Shown in pieces: positions 59,483-64,000 of a stretch of DNA of 64,000 bases. This stretch comes from a bacterium 210917-SL.2.15 (GTDB lineage Bacteria; Bacillota; Clostridia; Oscillospirales; Oscillospiraceae). Each line of letters opens with the position of its first letter. The stretch's first letter is position 1. The stretch is from positions 27,344-91,343 of the forward strand of contig JAJCJC010000007.1 of NCBI GenBank assembly GCA_020555605.1. Direction: 5' to 3'. A model generated the notes under the pieces. It was not told where the DNA came from, did not search any database, and saw only the letters and a program-made list of their open reading frames with translations. The position numbers and the translations under genes are program-made.

Positions 59483-61948
59483 TTATTCATCCTCCTTTTT
59501 CAGTTCCTGGGGTTTGGTGGTCATAATGCGGTAAAGCTCAGTATTCTTCGGGAAGTGGTCAACGAAGGGCAGGATGGTGGAGCCATAGAACAGCAGGCCC
59601 TCGCCCTCACCGGAGTGGGTCACATAGCTAAGCTGGTGCGTGGAAATGCCCAGCTGCTTGGCGAGAATCTGACGGTCTCCGCCTGCCTGGTTGAGCATAT
59701 ACACGAAGTCGGAGTTTTCAAAGATGTTCTCCACCTCGCGGCTGCTCAAAAGGTCTTTGACATTCTGGGTGATACCTGTCGGAATACCGCCCCATTTGCG
59801 GAATCGCTTCCAGATTTCCACCGTATAAGCGGCGGTCTGCTCCTCCTTCAAAAGCAGGTGCATCTCGTCGATGTAATAACGGGTGGACTTGTGGGCAGCG
59901 CGGTTAATGGTAACGCGGTTCCACACCTGATCCTGGACCACCAACATACCGATTTTCTTGAGTTGCTTGCCCAGCTCCTTAATGTCATAGCAGACAATGC
60001 GGTTATTGATGTCCACATTGCTCTGGTGATTGAACACATTGAGGGAGCCGGTTACATAGATTTCAAGGGCCGTGGCGATATACTGGGCTTCCTTTTCCTC
60101 CTGTGAACGGAGCAGGTTATATAGGTCCTCCAGTATGGGCATATTCTCCGGGCGCGGGTCATTGAGGTAGGTCTGATAGACCAGACGCACACAACGGTCG
60201 ATGATGGTTTTCTGCACCGGCTGCAATCCGTCCTTACCGCCCACGATCAGCTCACACAAGCTGAGGATAAAGTCAGACTTGAGGGACAGCGGGCTTTCAT
60301 CATCCGAATAGTCCAGGTTCAGATCCATCGGATTGATGTAGTTGGTTGAGGTAGGCGAGATCTTGATGACCTGCCCATGCAGACGATCCACCAGAGGTGC
60401 GTACTCCGCTTCCGGGTCACAGATGATGACATCATCATTGGTAAGCAAAAAGCAGTTGGCAATCTCACGCTTGGCGCTGAAAGACTTACCGGAACCCGGC
60501 GTACCCAAAATCAAGCCGTTGGGGTTTTTCAGCAGCTTTCTATCCACCATGATGAGGTTGTTGGACAGGGCATTGATGCCGTAGTACAGGGCTTCCTTGC
60601 CGTTCTGGAATAATTCCTGTGTGGTGAATGGTACAAAGATAGCCGTAGAACTGGTGGTCAGCCCTCGCTGAATCTCGATCTGATTGAGTCCCAGGGGCAG
60701 ACAGCTCATCAGCCCTTCTTCCTGCTGGAAGTCCAGTCTGGTCAGCTGGCAGTTATACTTCTGGGCAATAGAGCCTGCCTGAAAGATGTTGTTTCCAAGC
60801 TGACGGGGGGTGTCCGCTGTGTTCAGCACCAAAAAGGAGACCAGGAACATTCTCTCGTTTCGGCTCTGCAAATCCTGCAACAGCTTTTTCGCTTCGCTGC
60901 CGTAGGTGGCAAGGTCAGAAGGAATGATGTCCATGTCGTATCCGGCGCGGACTGCTTTTTTCTGTTCCTCAATCTTACTGCGGTCCAGATCGGTAATCTT
61001 ACGCTTTACCGTTTTGATGGCTTTCACCTGATCCACCGACTGAATGTGCATACTCACAATGAGCGAGCTTTCCATATCCAGAAAATCAGCCAGCAGACGG
61101 TCATTCAGCTCTGGGGCTAAAATCTGCAAAAAAGAAACAGCCCCGTATTTCTTGCCCATACGGAACTGCTTGCCGGTGCGGAACTCAAAGGAGCTTGGTG
61201 CAATAAAATCTTTCGTGGACAGGCCGGAAGGAGCCAGCCAGTCCCATTCAAACTGAAACGGGAACTGTTCATCCATGTGGAATACCGCATGAAGCTGGGA
61301 AAGCCTTTCCTTACCGTCCAATGTTCTGGCGGCTACACCAAGACGCTTGAAGTTATTGAGTATATCGGTCTCAATACGCTCCAGACGGGGCTTGGCGGCT
61401 TTGATGCTGTCAGCGTTGATACCAAAGGTCAGGTATTTGGTCTTGATGAGACCGTTGTTGCCTCTGACCAGCTGATTTTGCAGCATCGTGGTATATTCCT
61501 CACGGATACTGTCAAAGGCATCCCCCTGGGGCGGAATGGAAATGGAGTTGGCAAAGGTCTCCTCCGATGCCGCAAGGTTCAAAAAAGACAGCTGGAAGTG
61601 AATCGAGCTGTCGAAATAATTGAGGAAATCACACCAGCCCTCAAAGATCGCGGTCTTATCTTCATTTTGGGAGAGCTGATAGTTGATGTCCTGAAACTGA
61701 ATGGTCTTTGTGTAGTGGCTGTCCGATACGCGGCAGATCCCGTCCGGCCACATTCGTTCATAGGGGATACTGTCCTGTGCCGATTTTCCTTTTTTGTCCG
61801 TGCGGTTGGCGCGGGCAATGGCCGCTTCGATCTGCTTCTTATCGGCGCGGGACAGCTTTTTCTTTGTCTTTACCGGATGCACGGTCTTTTCTTCCGGTTT
61901 TCCCAGCAGACGGCGCAGCCAGCTTTTCATTGCGGTGAACAATGTCAT
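59483..61948 (-). CDS. virB4: VirB4-like conjugation ATPase
   Basis: An 821-residue ATPase of the type IV secretion channel. Walker A GTPGSGKS at 482-489 and Walker B near 690 (RYYIDEMHLLL) are intact, as is a C-terminal VirB4 part (QAGGDRQILAKQLGISTHQL). It powers assembly of the mating channel and DNA transport with the coupling protein, which lies outside the window. ATAAGGAGGTGT precedes the ATG. It overlaps PrgI by 110 nt. Confidence 0.93.
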   Translation of the reverse strand: MTLFTAMKSWLRRLLGKPEEKTVHPVKTKKKLSRADKKQIEAAIARANRTDKKGKSAQDSIPYERMWPDGICRVSDSHYTKTIQFQDINYQLSQNEDKTAIFEGWCDFLNYFDSSIHFQLSFLNLAASEETFANSISIPPQGDAFDSIREEYTTMLQNQLVRGNNGLIKTKYLTFGINADSIKAAKPRLERIETDILNNFKRLGVAARTLDGKERLSQLHAVFHMDEQFPFQFEWDWLAPSGLSTKDFIAPSSFEFRTGKQFRMGKKYGAVSFLQILAPELNDRLLADFLDMESSLIVSMHIQSVDQVKAIKTVKRKITDLDRSKIEEQKKAVRAGYDMDIIPSDLATYGSEAKKLLQDLQSRNERMFLVSFLVLNTADTPRQLGNNIFQAGSIAQKYNCQLTRLDFQQEEGLMSCLPLGLNQIEIQRGLTTSSTAIFVPFTTQELFQNGKEALYYGINALSNNLIMVDRKLLKNPNGLILGTPGSGKSFSAKREIANCFLLTNDDVIICDPEAEYAPLVDRLHGQVIKISPTSTNYINPMDLNLDYSDDESPLSLKSDFILSLCELIVGGKDGLQPVQKTIIDRCVRLVYQTYLNDPRPENMPILEDLYNLLRSQEEKEAQYIATALEIYVTGSLNVFNHQSNVDINNRIVCYDIKELGKQLKKIGMLVVQDQVWNRVTINRAAHKSTRYYIDEMHLLLKEEQTAAYTVEIWKRFRKWGGIPTGITQNVKDLLSSREVENIFENSDFVYMLNQAGGDRQILAKQLGISTHQLSYVTHSGEGEGLLFYGSTILPFVDHFPKNTELYRIMTTKPQELKKEDE

Positions 61949-62294
61949 ACACCTCCTTATCGAGCATTTCCTGCCGCTTTAATACGGCATAAAAGTTATT
62001 GGTCTGGTAGGGACGCTGCTTGGGACGGATCACAGCTACTTTGAGGATGTTGCCCACGATCTTTTCCAGGGGCTGTCCATGCTTTTCATACATTGCCAGC
62101 AGGAAGAAGGGCATCATGACCAGCATCATACACATGGCAGCCATGCTGTTTCCCGCAGGCTCACGGAGCCACAAGAACAGCGGTACACCTACAAGCGCCC
62201 CGGCGGTAAAGCAGACCAGCTGCCTTCGTGTCAGATTGAACATGACCTTGGTTTCGACTTTGGTTAAATCTTTGGGTACGGGTACATAAGCCAT
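61839..62294 (-). CDS. PrgI-family membrane protein
   Basis: A 151-residue protein. The N-terminal part (MAYVPVPKDLTKVETKVMFN) and two TM helices (LVCFTAGALVGVPLFLWL, MAAMCMMLVMMPFFLLAMY) are the PrgI pattern, a VirB3-like partner of VirB4 in Gram-positive conjugation. The C-terminus is basic. ATG 62294 has AAAGGAGGTG at 62301-62310. The GTG at 62303 lies inside that site. Its 3' end overlaps virB4 by 110 nt. Confidence 0.88.
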   Translation of the reverse strand: MAYVPVPKDLTKVETKVMFNLTRRQLVCFTAGALVGVPLFLWLREPAGNSMAAMCMMLVMMPFFLLAMYEKHGQPLEKIVGNILKVAVIRPKQRPYQTNNFYAVLKRQEMLDKEVYDIVHRNEKLAAPSAGKTGRKDRASGKDKEKAVPRR

Positions 62295-62308
62295 ATTATC
62301 CACCTCCT

Positions 62309-62854
62309 TTATGGGAATGAAATAGAGCTGTCCACTTCATTTCCCCACACATCCCAACCGGGTGTGGATTGACGAGCAAACAGTTCTATGCGCGGGAGAT
62401 CACCCATCAATGAGACAATGCGTTCTCTGGCTTCCTGCGGTTTTTTTGAATGTTCTTCAATGTGAGAGACAATGACCTGATGAACAGCTGCGTTTATACG
62501 CTTGGGATGTCCTTTCGTTGCGAGGATACAAAGTTCCACATTGGAGCGCGTCCAATATCCCATTCCCCAGAACAAGCTATCTGCCTTTCGATTTTGCTTT
62601 ACCCAAACAAAGCCGACGGTTTTATAGGTAAATCCCCATGCCTTCAGAACTGAGAGACCTTCCAGTAAACATGGAATCGTGACCCATAAAAACAAGGCAC
62701 AGTCTTTATCCGCCAAGTTGCCTACTGGCAGCGCACAAATATCCTCGATACTCATGGTCGGATAGTGACTTTCTGCACTGCGTCCCAATCCTTTCTTGGA
62801 ATATACTTTGTAGTTCCATGGCGGGTCTGCGTAAATGATTTGATATTTTTTCAT
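62309..62854 (-). CDS. MT-A70-family adenine methyltransferase
   Basis: A 181-residue MTase. The catalytic DPPW lies in MKKYQIIYADPPWNYKVYSK. LFLWVTIPCLLEGLSVLKAW, GYWTRSNVELCILATKGHP and ELFARQSTPGWDVWGNE complete the family pattern. It would methylate N6 of adenine in DNA. A solitary MTase without a nuclease inside the transfer operon suggests protection of transferred DNA from restriction in the recipient. ATG 62854 follows AAAGGAGGGTTCTGT. Confidence 0.88.
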   Translation of the reverse strand: MKKYQIIYADPPWNYKVYSKKGLGRSAESHYPTMSIEDICALPVGNLADKDCALFLWVTIPCLLEGLSVLKAWGFTYKTVGFVWVKQNRKADSLFWGMGYWTRSNVELCILATKGHPKRINAAVHQVIVSHIEEHSKKPQEARERIVSLMGDLPRIELFARQSTPGWDVWGNEVDSSISFP

Positions 62855-62867
62855 ACAGAACCCTCCT

Positions 62868-63737
62868 TTAGTGCGCCTGAAAGACTGATTTTGCGAGACT
62901 GCCGGTTTTGAACAGCGTAAAGCACAGCAGTACGGTGTAGCCCACGCAGCTCCAGATTGCCATGATGATGTCATCTTCCAGAGCGATGTTCTGCACCAGC
63001 ACAGCATAAATTGCCACGCAGACGATAATGAGAAACGCCTGAAAGCCCAGCGCCAGCAGGGATCGGAGGTAATTCTGTCCCATACCGCCCCATTCTTTAC
63101 CCATCATTGCAGCCATTGGAACGGGAGCCACCGAAGTCACAAGGTAGATTTCGATCATACGGCCATAAATAACGATAAAGATACAGATATATAACGCCCA
63201 CATAGTAATGCCAATAAAGAGGGATTGGAACCACAGTCCGAACAGCGGTCCCAGATCCATTTCCATCAGCCTCGGTTCCAGATCGGTCATAACTGAGGAA
63301 ATGTCAATGGACGCATCCGAATTGATAACCCCTGCCGCCTGCGCCACTACGCTCTGCGCCATATCAAAGACGCCCATCACGATATTCCATGTATTTGTGA
63401 CAATGAGGATGGCAGCGGCTGATTTGAACACCCACTTGAAAATCATCCAGGTGTCCACATCATGCAGGTTGTTCTTGTCTGCGATCATCTGGATCAGGTC
63501 TACGGTCATCACGATAGCCAGGATCACGCCTGCAATCGGCACCATGATGGAGTTGGACAGATTCTCAATCATGCTGAAAATACTGCCATTCCATCCCTGT
63601 GGGGTCTGGCCTACCTGTACGGATATATCCGCGACCTGCTGGTTTACACTGTCAAACATCCCCGAAAGGTTGCTCATAATGCCGCCCACCAGCATTTCTT
63701 TCAGCCAATTTGTCAGGGCTTCAAGTAAGAAATCCAT
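62868..63737 (-). CDS. TrbL/VirB6-like conjugation membrane protein (CD1107 type)
   Basis: A 289-residue protein with about six membrane helices (IMVPIAGVILAIVMTVDLIQ, FKSAAAILIVTNTWNIVMGV, SLFIGITMWALYICIFIVIY, LLALGFQAFLIIVCVAIYAV, AIWSCVGYTVLLCFTLFK). It is the inner-membrane channel part of the type IV-like mating machine. GGAGGTTGACACCGT precedes the ATG. It lies between Maff2 and the methyltransferase. Confidence 0.88.
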   Translation of the reverse strand: MDFLLEALTNWLKEMLVGGIMSNLSGMFDSVNQQVADISVQVGQTPQGWNGSIFSMIENLSNSIMVPIAGVILAIVMTVDLIQMIADKNNLHDVDTWMIFKWVFKSAAAILIVTNTWNIVMGVFDMAQSVVAQAAGVINSDASIDISSVMTDLEPRLMEMDLGPLFGLWFQSLFIGITMWALYICIFIVIYGRMIEIYLVTSVAPVPMAAMMGKEWGGMGQNYLRSLLALGFQAFLIIVCVAIYAVLVQNIALEDDIIMAIWSCVGYTVLLCFTLFKTGSLAKSVFQAH

Positions 63738-63806
63738 ACGGTGTCAACCTCCTTTCCGCCGCCCCCGCAAAACTGCGGGAGCGGCAAGGATTTCATACGG
63801 AGACGC

Positions 63807-63905
63807 TTAGACAGAGAAAAGCCCGGAGAGCAGAGGTACAAGGACCATGCCTACCACGGCTACACCAGCACCGGCCATGAGCTGCTTCATGCCCTGGCTC
63901 TTTGC
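63807..63905 (-). pseudogene. Maff2-family protein, 3' fragment
   Basis: The minus strand from 63905 to the TAA at 63807 encodes AKSQGMKQLMAGAGVAVVGM followed by VLVPLLSGLFSV, the conserved second half of the small two-helix Maff2 protein. Directly upstream a TAA (63906-63908) and unrelated AT-rich DNA replace the expected N-terminal half. The gene is thus cut at about 63905, either by another element inserted there or by a rearrangement. No alternative start is seen. Confidence 0.75.
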
Positions 63906-64000
63906 TTATGTGTGATAAAGAAGTAATAGAAGCGTAAAAAATTTTGCCGTTCCTATCCGGCACTTAGCTCTTGTGTCGGATAGGTCGGGCGGTTATTCGG
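63906..64000. other. Foreign DNA abutting the Maff2 gene, with hairpin
   Basis: About 95 bp of AT-rich sequence unlike the ICE. It has an inverted repeat CCTATCCGGCAC (63952-63963) and GTGTCGGATAGG (63973-63984) with one mismatch and a 9-nt loop. This could be the end of an inserted element, an oriT-like stem or a terminator. Too little is seen to decide. Confidence 0.5.

Larger units (their letters stand above)
1..64000 (-). mobile_element. Tn1549-like integrative and conjugative element (partial)
   Basis: Integrase and excisionases lie at the left edge. Relaxase, MobC, methylase-helicase, topoisomerase III, VirB4-like ATPase, PrgI, TrbL-like protein and CHAP hydrolase follow to the right, all in one orientation. 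This gene order is typical of Tn1549/CTn elements of Clostridia. Neither att site is in the window: the integrase runs off the left edge, and the coupling protein (VirD4/TraG), expected beyond Maff2, is not reached. Cargo is the immunity array at 7.6-32.2 kb and an AbiE cassette. No van or other resistance gene is present. Confidence 0.88.

Noticed and set aside
1..64000. vanB-type resistance genes, as carried by Tn1549
   Set aside because: No VanB/VanX/VanH or other antibiotic-resistance protein is encoded. The resemblance is limited to the transfer and integration backbone.
1..64000. tRNA or rRNA genes, including an att tRNA
   Set aside because: No tRNA cloverleaf or CCA-ending acceptor was recognised. 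The att side of the integrase is outside the window.

Overview
The window is most of a Tn1549-like integrative and conjugative element (ICE) from a low-GC Gram-positive gut bacterium, probably a Clostridia member (Lachnospiraceae or Oscillospiraceae type). The evidence is the conjugation set: a VirB4-like ATPase, PrgI, a TrbL/VirB6-like membrane protein, a CHAP-domain cell-wall hydrolase, DUF4315/DUF4366, topoisomerase III, a CHC2/ArdC-like/YodL protein, a giant methylase-helicase, TnpV, DUF3848/DUF3849, MobC and a relaxase. Nearly every gene is on the minus strand. The element therefore reads right to left, from transfer genes at 64 kb to the integrase that runs off the left edge.

Layout. 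1-6.0 kb: integrase, two excisionase-type proteins, a MazF/PemK toxin, a sigma-like protein with a translated leader, an ArpU-like regulator, an ImmA-type protease with an XRE repressor, and a WYL regulator. 6.0-7.6 kb: an IS110-family insertion. 7.65-32.2 kb: a gap-free minus-strand operon of 28 genes that encodes almost only immunity-type proteins of polymorphic-toxin systems (SUKH/SMI1, SUKH-3, SUFU, Imm17, Imm33, Imm51, DUF4261, DUF4253, DUF4259, DUF4241, DUF1963, DUF5713, DUF6881, CbrC, SF0329, ankyrin). It includes a single 2223-residue protein that joins at least six immunity domains. 32.2-33.5 kb: an operon leader with a 56-codon ORF, a SLOG protein and a divergent XRE regulator. 33.7-38.7 kb: relaxase, an AbiE-type abortive-infection cassette, MobC and DUF3848/3849. 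38.7-49.8 kb: the methylase-helicase gene, split by a group II intron and carrying tnpV inside it in another frame. 49.9-63.9 kb: the conjugation module, ending in a broken Maff2 gene.

How it fits together. The right half makes the DNA-processing and mating apparatus. The left end controls excision through a SOS/ImmR-like circuit with a shared TGTTCG-N8-CGAACA operator. The cargo is not antibiotic resistance but a long array of orphan immunity genes. No toxin, no LXG/WXG protein and no secretion-substrate gene is visible beside it. The simplest reading is that the element equips its host to survive many toxins delivered by competitors, like the acquired interbacterial defence clusters of Bacteroidales ICEs but in a Gram-positive ICE. 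That role is inferred from families and layout and has not been shown.
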